NCBI GenBank assembly: GCA_010279815.1
Contig: QEOQ01000207.1
Location: forward strand, 1,909,307-1,973,306
Length of the DNA: 64,000 nt
From: Brachionus plicatilis
Lineage: Eukaryota; Rotifera; Eurotatoria; Ploima; Brachionidae
Direction of reading: 5' to 3'
Positions within the stretch are counted from its first letter, which is position 1. The number at the start of each line of letters is the position of its first letter. Below, in pieces: positions 48,901 to 63,054 of the stretch. The position numbers and the translations under genes were made by a program. The notes beneath the pieces are model-generated. The model did not search any database. It had not been told where the DNA came from and saw nothing but the letters and a program-made list of their open reading frames with translations.

Positions 48901-49058
48901 TCAGAATTTTCAATGCTGTACTTATGCAGATCGTCATAGCTTTTTATGGATTTTGGAAACTCATCCAATTCAGGAAATTTCGCTGTTAAAAATGTACGCA
49001 ATTGAATTAAAGTTAATCTTGAGCCAAATTTGTCGCTTATACATTTCAATCTAAGCAT
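45963..49058 (-). CDS. Acetyl-CoA synthetase, AMP-forming (ACSS family)
   Basis: The enzyme makes acetyl-CoA from acetate, ATP and CoA. Six exons (48667-49058, 48418-48617, 48036-48367, 47489-47980, 46996-47436, 45963-46130) join in phase to 674 residues, close to human ACSS1 (689) and ACSS2 (701). Motifs in order are FWG and DWFKPF near the N-terminus, [50 protein letters not shown], the ATP-binding [11 protein letters not shown] (281-291), [46 protein letters not shown] and [11 protein letters not shown] with the acetylation-regulated Lys631. The first residues ([21 protein letters not shown]) are basic and Leu-rich, so a mitochondrial (ACSS1-like) location is possible. The last intron is swollen by a foldback element. 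Confidence 0.95.
46428..46919. mobile_element. Near-perfect foldback element in the last ACSS intron
   Basis: Arms of about 220 bases pair almost perfectly. The left begins TCTGGTCAAAAGTTTGACCA and the right, reverse-complemented, begins TCTGGTCAAAAAAAAAAAGT then TTGACCACCTGATCACATAA. The loop is only about 40 bases (46650-46690). High arm identity suggests a recent insertion. It is non-coding. The flanks on both sides show AAAAAAGT words, so it may have inserted into an older repeat. Confidence 0.9.
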
Positions 49059-49717
49059 CTTAATTTAAAACTAGTTTTTTAAAAATATTTTTGGAAATAT
49101 TAAATTTTCTTATGCAAAATTTTATTCGTTTTAGAACGCTATTATATTTAAATATTATATTTTTGAAAAAATTTCAAAAAAATACAATGTTTATTTATTT
49201 TGATAGAACTTGAATGTTTTCTTTTTTTAGATTAAATTAAAGGAATCAAATTCGATAAGATAAGAAAACAAAGCACGGTCAGATGCCAAAAAAAGTCATC
49301 AAATTATGTTCGTTTTTATTAAAGATTATTTTATTTTTGCGATAAAACATGAAAATATATTCGACTTTTAATATTCAAAATTCTTTTTGCCACACCTGAA
49401 AAATAATAAAAGTATTTTTACTTTATTAGAGCTTTATTTAGAAGCATAACTTTAAAGTAGCAAAGATAAAAAAAAATCATTTTTTAACATAAAATTTTAT
49501 GAAATTGCATTTTAAAAATTAAATTATCATGTAAAATAGATTTTTGACAAATTTTATTTTATTTTTTATATTATTAATTTATAAATTTATAAATTAATTT
49601 CAAAGATTTAACATTGTATTTGACAAAAAATCAAAACCCGTTCGCCGTGTTAAAAGATATGTATACGAGAATGGGCTAAGGTGCTTCAAATTTAACATAA
49701 AAAAATTATTGAAAAAT

Positions 49718-49870
49718 ACCGTATCCCCTTGTTTAGCGACGAATGCTTTAAAACCATAAGTAGGATATTTGGTGCATGTCTAACATAGACCTCACAATGT
49801 TAAATTTTTTATTTTAAAAATCCTATGGGTCACATAGTCGATACATATTTAAAACGTAGCGTTTATAATA
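49718..49870 (-). repeat. Inverted copy of the 22966-23100 repeat segment
   Basis: Blocks such as CCGTATCCCCTTGTTTAGCG, GGATATTTGGTGCATGTCTA, CCTATGGGTCACATAGTCGA and AAACGTAGCGTTTAT are the reverse complement of the segment near 23 kb. The two are diverged by only a few changes. Confidence 0.85.
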
Positions 49871-50103
49871 GAAATTCAAATAAAAAAGTAGAGCTTCAAA
49901 AAAAGTCTTTATTAGAGACTCGGGGTTTTAAACTTAAAATTTAATATAAAAAATGCTGATTGAGTTTATATTATAGATGCGACTATAGAGTTATGGTAAA
50001 AAATAATATTAAATATAATAAAAAAGTTTAATTTTAATTATTGACCCGGCATTTAAATTTAAAATTTTAAGACAAAAAAGAGAATAAAAAAATTTAAAAA
50101 AAA

Positions 50104-50340
50104 TTATTTTTTCGATTTGATCGTAGAACCTTTCTTTCTTCCTAGTGGCTTTCTAACTGAATCATTCTTGTTGTAAACTGGCGTACTAACACTTGTTGAA
50201 GTATTTTGTATATTTTGTTGTATTGGTATATCTTGCAATTGAAAACGTAAAGCTAATTCAATGCGAGTGATATCTCCAGAAAGTGTTAGTAGGGAAAAGT
50301 CAACATCATCAACATCATCATCATTACAATTGACCTGCAT
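50104..50340 (-). CDS. 78-residue frame of repeat origin, doubtful gene
   Basis: The frame starts at an ATG, has an acidic N-terminus (NDDDVDDVD) and a basic tail (GRKKGSTIKSKK). The part coding NTSTSVSTPVYNKNDS is shared at DNA level with 22861-22925, where it is broken. It is therefore most likely a fragment of a mobile-element protein rather than a host gene. A Lys/Arg-rich tail could bind DNA, but that is speculation. Confidence 0.35.
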   Translation of the reverse strand: MQVNCNDDDVDDVDFSLLTLSGDITRIELALRFQLQDIPIQQNIQNTSTSVSTPVYNKNDSVRKPLGRKKGSTIKSKK

Positions 50341-50392
50341 ACATACTCCTTCGCCTTTATTTATTGATAAACCACAATCATCGTCTCAAGTA

Positions 50393-50431
50393 AATTTAGC
50401 CCCTATTTCAGCCTGAAATAGGGGCTAAATT
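50393..50431. repeat. Perfect palindrome 1 of an adjacent pair
   Basis: Nineteen-base arms (50393-50411 and 50413-50431) pair perfectly around a single base. The core AGCCCCTATTTCAG is G/C-richer than the surroundings. Confidence 0.95.
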
Positions 50432-50435
50432 CGTG

Positions 50436-50480
50436 AACAATGTGAATATTATTATTCGGAATAATAATATTCACATTGTT
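50436..50480. repeat. Perfect palindrome 2 of an adjacent pair
   Basis: Twenty-two-base arms (50436-50457 and 50459-50480) pair perfectly around a single G. They begin AACAATGTGAATATT. Only four bases separate it from palindrome 1. Confidence 0.95.
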
Positions 50481-50944
50481 GTAGTTGTTAGTTCAACGTT
50501 TGCCATTGCAAGATATTATTTCAAATGAATAAAACTCCAATTTTTATTTTTGAGATATTTCCCATAGAATCATACTTTGAATTTATTTCCAATTTTGAAT
50601 ATTGAAATGAAAGAATATAAAAGTTTTGTTGATAATGTTAAAAAATTTTATGAACAAGAGAAAGAATTAAAAGAATTATTAGTTAATTTAAAGCAATCTT
50701 TGGTTAGTAAAAAAAAGAATTATTAGATTATTCTCGATAAAATTTTTATCATTTATCTGTAGAAAAAAAAATAAATTATTAAATATATTAGTAATTTTAA
50801 ATTTAGGTTAATGAGTTTTTTAAATGACAAAATGACAACATAATGTTAAAGAGGGTATCTATTTAAAAAAGTAAAATAAAACATAAAGTTAAATATTATT
50901 ATTTCAAAAAAGGAGAAAAGAAGCATAAAAATAAAAAAAACAAT

Positions 50945-51063
50945 TATTTATTTTTACATTATGTTGTAATTAGTATTGGTAATCAGAGTGACGACGGCAG
51001 AGCTTTGAAGATGACATCCCCAATGCTTCTCCTTTTACCAACACTAATAAAAATAACAATATA
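50945..51063. repeat. Imperfect hairpin with a structured centre
   Basis: ATTATGTTGTAATTAGTATTGGTAA on the left is nearly complementary to TTACCAACACTAATAAAAATAACAATATAAT on the right. The centre of about 55 bases is unusually G/C-rich for this region (AGAGTGACGACGGCAGAGC). It could be a short inverted-repeat element or a non-coding RNA; the sequence does not decide. Confidence 0.45.
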
Positions 51064-51957
51064 ATATCGTAAACAATAAATAAACATAAAAGAATAATAA
51101 ACTGAAAGAGCTAAAAAATAAAGAAAAGCTTTCTATATTTAAAAAAATTTTAAGAATTTTTTAGTGCTCTTTCGCCAATTATATCACTAAGTCTATAGAC
51201 CCATTACGGGAACAAAAACGAGAAATTTTATATGTTTATTTTACGATAGCAAAAAAACATTCAAAGGAAAGAATAATAATTATAGCCTTTTGTACTCTCT
51301 GTACTAGCTGTTAAATGGCAAATTGAAGTTTGAGATCAAGATCAAAAGATCAAAATATAAATTGTAATATTTTTTTTAAATAATAGAGAAAAAATAAATT
51401 TTTTCAAAAGCAATTACTTGACATGTCATGTCAAGTTTATTTTCATATTTAAAATTTTAAAATGTCCCTTTTTATTGAACTTTAATAGGTTTAAATATTT
51501 TAATTGATTTTAATGAAAATTTACTTTTAAAGACAAAAAAATTCACTGTTTTTAAATTTAAAATTTATTTAAGTGGAAAAATAAAATTATCTCAGTTTGA
51601 ATGAATGGATATAAAAGTTATAAATTTGAATTTGTGAATTAACTTAGCCTGAATTATTTAAATTATTGACTGTTTTTGTCTAATAAATTAGAAATCAATT
51701 ATTTTGATGTTTATTTAGTTTTGAAATTTTAAATGATCGTTTTGATCTTAAAATTTGATCTGAAACTTCAATTTGCCCTGTTAAATAAAAAAGTAATAAA
51801 AAAAAATCAATAAATCTTAAATCAAGAAAAACAAATAAAGCAGGGGAGGTACGGAGGGGAAAAATAGATTTTTTGACAAGTTTTATTTTATTTTTAAATT
51901 AAAAAAAAAAATATATCCTTTTAGTTTTAAAAATTAAAATTTCACTTGAGGACAATA

Positions 51958-52956
51958 CTATTTTACATAATTTTGTTCAATTCCAAACAAACAAGGTGCA
52001 TTCATTTCAACTACCACTCCTGATTTTTCAAAATCGAATTCTTTTAGTTCACCTCCTTCCATTAGACTTTCGTAAAAACATTTTAAGTACTTAAGGTTTA
52101 GATTTGGCGATTCGACACTTTTATGCCAATCTATTGAGACTTTAAAAATTAATTTCTCTGCTAATGTTTCAATTTTAGTCAAATCGTATTCTTCTAGCTG
52201 AATGGCCAAGTATTCACTCGAAACATTTATGTCGTTTTTCGACGCCAAAATTGACATCAGAACCAAATGATTAATTATTAACTTTATTAAATAAAACTTT
52301 AATATTGTCGCTTGATTTTCTGTTTCAAGATTGGTCATTTTACTTCTTAACTGTTCGATTCGAGATGAATTAATATAAATTTTCTGTAATCCTGCAAAAC
52401 TATTAAGATTGTAGATTTTGGATTTAAAATGTACAAGCTTTGTTTGTCGAACTGTTTCTAACATTGGTTCTAGGTTGGCTTCTGTTTTAAGAATATTTTC
52501 TATTGCGTTTAAAAAAATTCTGTTCTTTTTTAATTTTTCAAAGAATTCTTCGAAAGAAAAAATTTCTTTAAAACAAGGAATAACTTGAATAGTATCAATC
52601 TGGTTCAAGTATGCTTCAAATTGCTTTTGGGTCAATTTTGATTTACTCAAGTGCAACAAAAGAAGATGTGTAGCAATGTTGTCTTCATTATTATCTTTAT
52701 TTTGTAAAACATCGATTAATTTTTTCACCGCTTTGAATTCAAAAGCTTTGACGGAATTAAAATATTTGTTTAAATAAAAATTAGTGACTATTGAATCTTT
52801 AAGCTGATATAATTTTTCATCAACTATTTGATTGTACTCGAGTTTAATTTTTTTCGGCGATTTATTTGAAAAAAAATTTACAAAAAATGGTTGAAAACTG
52901 AAAAATGAGTCTTTTTCAGAATTTTTGAAAAAATCGATTAATACTTCGGTAGCCAT
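51958..52956 (-). CDS. Unrecognised 332-residue helical protein
   Basis: A single-exon frame starts MATEVLIDFFKN at 52956 in a good context (A at -3, G at +4) and ends TAA. The frame continues seven codons upstream only as far as a TTG. The sequence is rich in Leu, Lys, Glu and Phe, predicted largely alpha-helical, with no signal peptide or transmembrane segment and few low-complexity runs. Its amino-acid mix and long open frame in A/T-rich DNA argue for a real gene. I recognise no domain. It lies downstream of, and on the same strand as, POLR2D, N6AMT1, FPGS and RUVBL1, but nothing links it to them functionally. Confidence 0.7.
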   Translation of the reverse strand: MATEVLIDFFKNSEKDSFFSFQPFFVNFFSNKSPKKIKLEYNQIVDEKLYQLKDSIVTNFYLNKYFNSVKAFEFKAVKKLIDVLQNKDNNEDNIATHLLLLHLSKSKLTQKQFEAYLNQIDTIQVIPCFKEIFSFEEFFEKLKKNRIFLNAIENILKTEANLEPMLETVRQTKLVHFKSKIYNLNSFAGLQKIYINSSRIEQLRSKMTNLETENQATILKFYLIKLIINHLVLMSILASKNDINVSSEYLAIQLEEYDLTKIETLAEKLIFKVSIDWHKSVESPNLNLKYLKCFYESLMEGGELKEFDFEKSGVVVEMNAPCLFGIEQNYVK

Positions 52957-53258
52957 GATTAAAAGAATTAAATTCAAAATAAAATTATTATAATTAAATT
53001 AGATCCTTAAATAACTCTTAAAATATTTCAAAAATTTAAAACTATTTAGCATTATCTAAAAATAGATTGGATTTTCGACAGATTATTTGACTTTTTTAAT
53101 TTTTAACCTCTTTTTTTATTAATCCATTTAATTTCTTTTCATTAAATGCTATTCAAATTAATTTTTTATTCTATTTAATTTTAAATTTATTAAGAAATTA
53201 GTTAATAAAAGATATTACAAAACATAATCCAAGATTTATTTTTATACATATTTTTAAA

Positions 53259-53889
53259 TTAGCATTGAAAACTTCTTTTAGTTTGAATATCATCCAAGAT
53301 TTTTTGAAGATCCTCATTTTCAATTTTATTTTCAAGGCTAAAAATTAAAAATAAGATCCAAAAAGTAATTTTTTTTAATATTACCTTGGAATTAAAGCTT
53401 TGGCTTCATCTGAATCTACTGGACATAAATTTGCAAGCGAAGCTATCTCAAATTTGTGAAAATTAGTCTTTTGAACCAACATACTTAAAAATTAAAATTT
53501 AAATTTAAAATTCAAAATTTTCTTTTTGTCTTGAACTACTTTCTAACAGCTATAATTGTTTCTTTATTCTTAAATCGACTAAAGCGTTCACAGTATTCCA
53601 AAGTTTTCATAAAAACTGGAGGCAATTCCTTTTCTTCTTCAGACCTTTCGTTCTGAGCTCGTCTGAAAGAAAAGGAGTCAAAATATAAATTATCTGATTA
53701 TTGTCTAAAATTACCTATTTTCCATTAACATGTGAACTTCTGATATTAAAAGAGTTTCCGCATTTTCAAATTCTGCCAAAAAATTTTTTTTAGTAAGCAC
53801 CTTTAAATTTAAAAATTTTATTCACCTTTTGGAAACTTTAACACAGAGGCGTCTTCTTCTTGAGGCTTTTGATCTAAAATGTTGGCCAT
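53259..53889 (-). CDS. POLR2D: RNA polymerase II subunit RPB4
   Basis: RPB4 pairs with RPB7 in the stalk of RNA polymerase II and acts in initiation and mRNA fate. Five small exons (53826-53889, 53715-53772, 53540-53662, 53385-53483, 53259-53337) join in phase to 140 residues; the human protein has 142. The N-terminus [20 protein letters not shown] and the helices [18 protein letters not shown] and [14 protein letters not shown] match the RPB4 N-terminal half. The C-terminal HRDC-like domain reads [13 protein letters not shown], then EAKALIP, and ends with [13 protein letters not shown]. The introns are only about 45-60 bases except for a slightly larger one. No single exon is long enough to stand out as an open frame, so the gene is easily missed. 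Confidence 0.95.
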
Positions 53890-53997
53890 TTTTAAAAAAT
53901 CTAAATTAATTTTTTAAAATATTTTTCAGAAAATATTGAACTTTAAAGAGGTGATTAAGCCCCTAATAGACTTAAAGATCTTAAATAAAATAAAGTT

Positions 53998-54642
53998 TTA
54001 TTTTCTAGTAAATTTAAGAATGAATAAATTCTCAATTCCTGCCCGACGATTCATCACTATTTCCATTTTAAAACCTAAATTTAATAAGTATTCTTCAATT
54101 TCGTTTATTTTGTTTTGTTTCAAAGCGACAAGATAAAATATCCCATTTTGAGATAATAAATTATTTAATTGAATAAAAACACGATCCATAACCTGGCGTC
54201 CATCTGCACCCCCGGCCCATGCGGCTTGTAAATTTTTAGATCCTAATTCTTCAGTTTCAGTCACTACGTATGGTGGATTAAAAAGTAAAACATCTATTTT
54301 ATTAGCTAGTCTGTCCATTAAAGGCGTCAATAAATCACAGTTTACTATATTTATATCATTTTTATTTTTAAAGGAAGTTAATTGTACAGCCAAGCATGCA
54401 TCTTTGTTGATGTCGGCAGCAAAAAAAATTATTTTCTTAGCATCATTTAGATGTTTGGCTAAAAAATTTATCACAAGTCCTGAGCCTGGACCGATCTCTG
54501 CAATAATTTGAGGCTTTAATTCATTTAGATAATGAATATCCTTTTCTAATGCGTCTAGAAATAAAAAAGTGTCTTCGGATGGTTCATATATTTTCTCATA
54601 ATCTTCTTTGGTAAAATGAGAGTAATCTGGTGTTGAAAGCAT
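53998..54642 (-). CDS. N6AMT1: HemK2-type N5-glutamine methyltransferase
   Basis: This enzyme, with the TRMT112 partner, methylates the GGQ glutamine of release factor eRF1 and also histone H4 Lys12. The gene is a single exon of 214 residues, the same length as human N6AMT1. Signatures are YEPSEDTFLFLDALE, the SAM-binding EIGPGSGLV, and the catalytic NPPYV with NPPY at residues 122-125. AWAGGADGRQVMD after it is the family's substrate-side motif. The start ATG is 109 bases upstream of nothing else, and the next gene upstream, FPGS, stops about 220 bases away on the same strand. Confidence 0.96.
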   Translation of the reverse strand: MLSTPDYSHFTKEDYEKIYEPSEDTFLFLDALEKDIHYLNELKPQIIAEIGPGSGLVINFLAKHLNDAKKIIFFAADINKDACLAVQLTSFKNKNDINIVNCDLLTPLMDRLANKIDVLLFNPPYVVTETEELGSKNLQAAWAGGADGRQVMDRVFIQLNNLLSQNGIFYLVALKQNKINEIEEYLLNLGFKMEIVMNRRAGIENLFILKFTRK

Positions 54643-54864
54643 CTTGAATTAAAAATTTGGAAATGAAAAAATTTTTCAAGTTTTCTTTTTTAGTATAATT
54701 GTATGACAAAATATGATAAAATTTTTTGTTCTAATACAATTGAATATGAAACTTGACAAAATTTCAATTTTTTTTTTAAATTCTCAAACGATTTTTTACG
54801 AAACTTAATAAATAAAACTTGGTTGGAAATACTGATATCTTTATTTTCTTTATTTATTCTTTAA

Positions 54865-57175
54865 CTAATCGATTTTAAAATTTAAAACTTTTAAAGTTAG
54901 ACCAACAAGATAAAGGCTTCCAGTTATTAGGACATTTATTTTTCCATCTTGATGAAAAGAAGAATAAATTGGATTTTTGTCTAAAGATTGCCCAATGTCT
55001 TGCTGCAATAAGTTTTTGAGCAAAGTTTCATCTCGTGAATCAGTAAGCCAATTAAGGCCTTCAAGTATATTGTCAGCAATAATGACATTTGAATCTAAAA
55101 CTTTGTTGTTGCTGTTGTTGTTCGGATCATTTTTTAATTCTTTGTATAGATTGAGCAATTTTTCATATTTTTCATCTGTATCAAATATTGCACTAGGCAT
55201 TTTTCTGAAGGTATCTTTTATTTTGATTTAATTTTAATTTTCTTTTTTTAAAAACAACATTTTTACCTTTATCTTGGTGTAATTTATCAGGATAAGCCTT
55301 AAGTTTTGAAAAAGCAACTGCATCAAGTTCTAGTTTCTAAGATAAAAAGTTTAAAATCCAATTATTTTAAACAAAAATTTTACTGCTAAAAGTTCTAGAA
55401 ATTTGCATGGGTCGCGGTCCCCGGTATAGTTAAAAAGTAGAACCGTCTTCTCTTTAGAAAAGTTTTGATCTTTTTTCTTCAGCTCCAAAAACCAGTCCAA
55501 AAACTGTTCAATACTCTCAATAGTATGAGCTCCATCAATATAATACTTGATTTTTCCATTTTCAGCCTCAATTATTTGATTTCTACCGGGCCATCTACAT
55601 GAATTTAAACCTTAATTTATAGAAATATGAAAAGTATATACCTTTGATAAATAATGACCTTTTTTGTAAACCTTTTTTTTGAACATCGTCCAAAACTGCA
55701 CTATTCTTGAGCACCGGAATTCCATCTAAAATTGAATCTGTGTGTTCTTTTATCCATTCTAATTTATTAAAATTTTTTCCAGCTAAACAAAAAAGTCAAT
55801 TATACAAATAAAGTACATTAATAATTTAATTAGAATTTTACTCTTAGCTTTTAACCAATAATCTGAAATTTGCAGTGCTACTTGGCTGTTTAAGTATTGC
55901 ACTTTTCCATTTATTCCTAAATCAATGTTATTTTGGTATAAGTCTTGATAATTATCTACATTATTTACAATACAAACAGGTGCCTTGTAAAAAATAAATA
56001 AGATGTTAATACTTTAAAATTAAAATTTTTACATTTAATTCTTGGGAACGTTCTCTAATAACTTTTAAAGCTTGTTTAAAATTTTGCTGAGCCACAAATC
56101 CAACACATGAACTCTAAATATAAAAGCATCATCTTTTTTCATGAATAAATGTCATCCTACCTTCAATATACCCGATTTTTGCCACGCAATCTGTTCGATT
56201 GTATTGCCTAAAAGTGAACAATGATCTAGACCTAAAGAAGTGATCCCACAAACAACAGGTTTTCTTTGTAAGAAAAATAATATTTTTTTAAATAAATATA
56301 GATTATTTAGAGTACTCTATAATGTTAGTAAAATCAAATTGGCCTCCAATGCCAACTTCGATAATTGCTGCGTCAACTTTTTCTTGTTGGAAGACATAAA
56401 AACTCATACAAGTCAAAAATTGGAAATATGTTGGTTTTTCAAAATTATCTTCTTTTGACTAAAAGTTTTTTTCATTTCCAAAAAATTAAATTTTATTTAA
56501 TTAATAAAAAAATACCCATTTTTGAATCAATATATCATAGCAATGGCTGAAATATTCATAAAATTTTAAATAAGAAAGGCTTTTTCCATTTATTTTAATT
56601 CTTTCTTTAACTTCGATCAAATGTGGAGAACTTGGATAATTCAGTATTAATACCATTGTTTGAAAGGAAGGTTAAATCTTACGTAAAAAGTCCGGTCTTA
56701 TAGCCAGAATTTCGTATGATAGATTCGGTAAACGCACTGGTTGAGCCTTTTCCCTTTGTACCTGTCATATGAATTATATTTAAGTCATTTATATTTTCGC
56801 TCTTATGAAAAAAAATATAAATAAAAATTTTTTTTATAAAAATAATGAAATGTCAAACCGATAAATTAAGCTTTTTGCACATCCTTTTTGTGCTATTTAT
56901 CCTAAGATCCATTAAAGTTGTGAAATCTTTTTGATGGACAGGTTGGACGGCTTGCAATTCATTTAACTTTTCAATCGATTCCTAGAAATTTTTCTTAAAT
57001 TTTTTTTTCCTTTTTATCCGATTTTAATTACTTGATATTTGACGAACGACTCGTCATTTGGCTGATTAATGTAACCCATGTCGAGAGAAAATGAACAAAA
57101 TTGCTTAAATTTAACACAAATAATACGCTTTTTAAGAATTGATGAGTTCACATTTTTATAAAAAAGCTTTAGCAT
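54865..57175 (-). CDS. FPGS: Folylpolyglutamate synthase
   Basis: FPGS adds glutamates to folates so they stay in the cell. Twelve exons (57032-57175, 56859-56981, 56683-56801, 56516-56630, 56316-56458, 56161-56263, 56033-56113, 55842-55983, 55642-55782, 55384-55610, 55267-55336, 54865-55214) join in phase to 585 residues; human FPGS has 587. The ATP-binding loop MTGTKGKGS ends at residue 109. Others are [55 protein letters not shown] and [11 protein letters not shown]. The first 32 residues are basic and Ser-rich with no Asp/Glu before Asp32, like a mitochondrial presequence. Met33 could start a cytosolic form, as in mammals. Confidence 0.96.
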
Positions 57176-57908
57176 TTTGTTTTTAATTATTAAATTAGAA
57201 AAAAATTAAAATTTAACTTTGAGATCATTTTTTAGCTTAAAAGTGTAGCAATTTAAGCTCGTTTTAGAAAATTAAAATTCACTTAGGTAGTCGAAATAAA
57301 AGTTATCAAAATATATCGCTCGAATAAAACTCCCTAAGAATATTTTTTAAATTAGATAAAATTTATTGTCCTCGATTTTAGACGTATTTCTTGAGAATCA
57401 AAACTTGTGTAAATTAATTTTTATTAGCATAATTTATAGTTTGGAAACCTGGTTAGTATTAACTGTTCGGAATGGGCCTTATTTTTAATTTTTTTGAATC
57501 AAAACCATCGACAAAAAAAATTTTGATTTGACCTTGACGATTCTATCATAATTTTTCTTTCTTTTGTCAAAAATAAAATTACTTTTTGAACAATTTTTTT
57601 TTAATGGGTGCAAAAGTGCTTATCTTTGATTTTGAATGAAGCGTCAAAAATTGCTTGATTTCTCAATACTATGCAATTTTAACAATGAATGCTAAAGTAC
57701 CCCTACTTCAAGTTAGTCTTTATCTTTGCTGAAGCACAAAAAACTCGAATTTTTTTTTTAAAAATTAAAATTTAAAAAAATTAAGTATTTTAAAATTTAT
57801 TTGAAAAGTATTTGTAAAGTTAAAATAGAAAGAAACGAAAATTAATTTGGGAATTATTGAGAAAATTTTTTAAAAATATTTAATGACTTTAGATGTCGTT
57901 GAAAGACT

Positions 57909-61988
<4,080 letters not shown>

Positions 61989-62747
61989 ATGAAGATTCTG
62001 TTTTTTCTTTTTTCAGTCAGTCTTTTGGTTTTAGGTATTCCAGTTCAACCAAAAAACTTTGAAAATAACGATGTCGTAAGATACATTAAAAACCACCAAC
62101 AAATTTACACGGATTTAGTCAATTTAATTTCTCAAAATGCTGAATTGACTCAGTACATTTATTTGGATAAAGCTGGAAACAAAAAAATTGACTTTAACGC
62201 TTTATTAACGGATTCAGACTCTCATGGAATAATAATTCAATTTTTGAAAAACAATTTTCATCATTTAAATAAACGTCAAATTGATTTTAATGACTTTTTA
62301 GGTTCATTTATGAATGTATTGAACACATTTAGTCAAAGCATTCAAATATCTTTACAAAATAGTGTTCAAGAATTGATATCAAGCACAATTACAGACATTT
62401 TTAACCGGCTTCAGAGTAGTTTATTTGCTGGAGAACCTGCTAATTTAAATGATATAATGGAAAATTTTTTAAATAATCTAAAAAATATATTAACTATAAA
62501 TATCTTACAATCCGTAAATGACACTTTTAAGCAGCAAGCTTTGAGCACTATGGATTTGCAGTTCAATGAACTGAGCAGTCTTGTAGACAAACTGAAGGAT
62601 GATTCGGTAGCACCTATCGAATTTATAAATTTACTGCAACAAAGTCTAAATAATTTACAGAAAAGCTTGTCTGAGTTTTTGCCAAATATTTCCGATTTGG
62701 TTATGTCTCAGCTAATTAAACTTTTGGACCAAGTATTAAAGAAATAA
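61989..62747 (+). CDS. Secreted alpha-helical protein, family not recognised
   Basis: The single-exon frame of 252 residues begins with a clear signal peptide (MKILFFLFSVSLLVLG, cleavage probably before or near IPVQ). A dibasic KR at residues 95-96 could be a processing site separating a 75-80-residue propeptide from the rest. The mature part is Asn/Gln/Leu/Ser-rich, has no cysteine after the signal peptide, and looks like long amphipathic helices (for example FNELSSLVDKL and FINLLQQSLNNLQKSL). IDFNALL and IDFNDFL, on either side of the KR, may be an internal repeat. A TATA box precedes it. I recognise no family. It resembles in style apolipoprotein-like or egg/lorica-type secreted proteins, but that is impression only. 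Confidence 0.8.
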   Translation: MKILFFLFSVSLLVLGIPVQPKNFENNDVVRYIKNHQQIYTDLVNLISQNAELTQYIYLDKAGNKKIDFNALLTDSDSHGIIIQFLKNNFHHLNKRQIDFNDFLGSFMNVLNTFSQSIQISLQNSVQELISSTITDIFNRLQSSLFAGEPANLNDIMENFLNNLKNILTINILQSVNDTFKQQALSTMDLQFNELSSLVDKLKDDSVAPIEFINLLQQSLNNLQKSLSEFLPNISDLVMSQLIKLLDQVLKK

Positions 62748-63054
62748 ATAAATTCAAAAAATAATTTTTTTTTAAATGATAATAACTTAAATGTTTTTTT
62801 AATGAATTTAATTTTATCATTATAGTCTTTTAAATGTTTAGGTGACTTTTCAAAAAATATAATTAAAAGAAATAGAAAAATTTTATTCTTCAATTAAGAT
62901 TTTGATAAACTTGAAAATTATTTTTAATCTAAAAATTTATCTTGTTTTGCAACATGTTACATAAATCTAGAATAATATAAATTCATTAGAATTTTTCATT
63001 ATAAATACTAAGACATTTAAGAGAAAAAACAAAGATTCAACCATTTTTTTTCAA

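Larger units (their letters stand above)
49059..51957. other. Intergenic stretch with repeats and palindromes
   Basis: It contains the inverted copy of the 22966-23100 segment (about 49718-49870), a 78-codon minus frame related to that repeat, two adjacent palindromes (50393-50480) and an imperfect hairpin (about 50945-51063). No conventional gene is recognisable. Confidence 0.65.

Noticed and set aside
52957..52977. Seven-codon upstream extension of the unrecognised 332-residue protein
   Set aside because: The extension begins with TTG, not ATG, and the ATG at 52956 has a better context.
56240..56550. Plus-strand frames of 61-72 codons across FPGS exons
   Set aside because: They run across FPGS splice junctions on the opposite strand and carry no recognisable domain.
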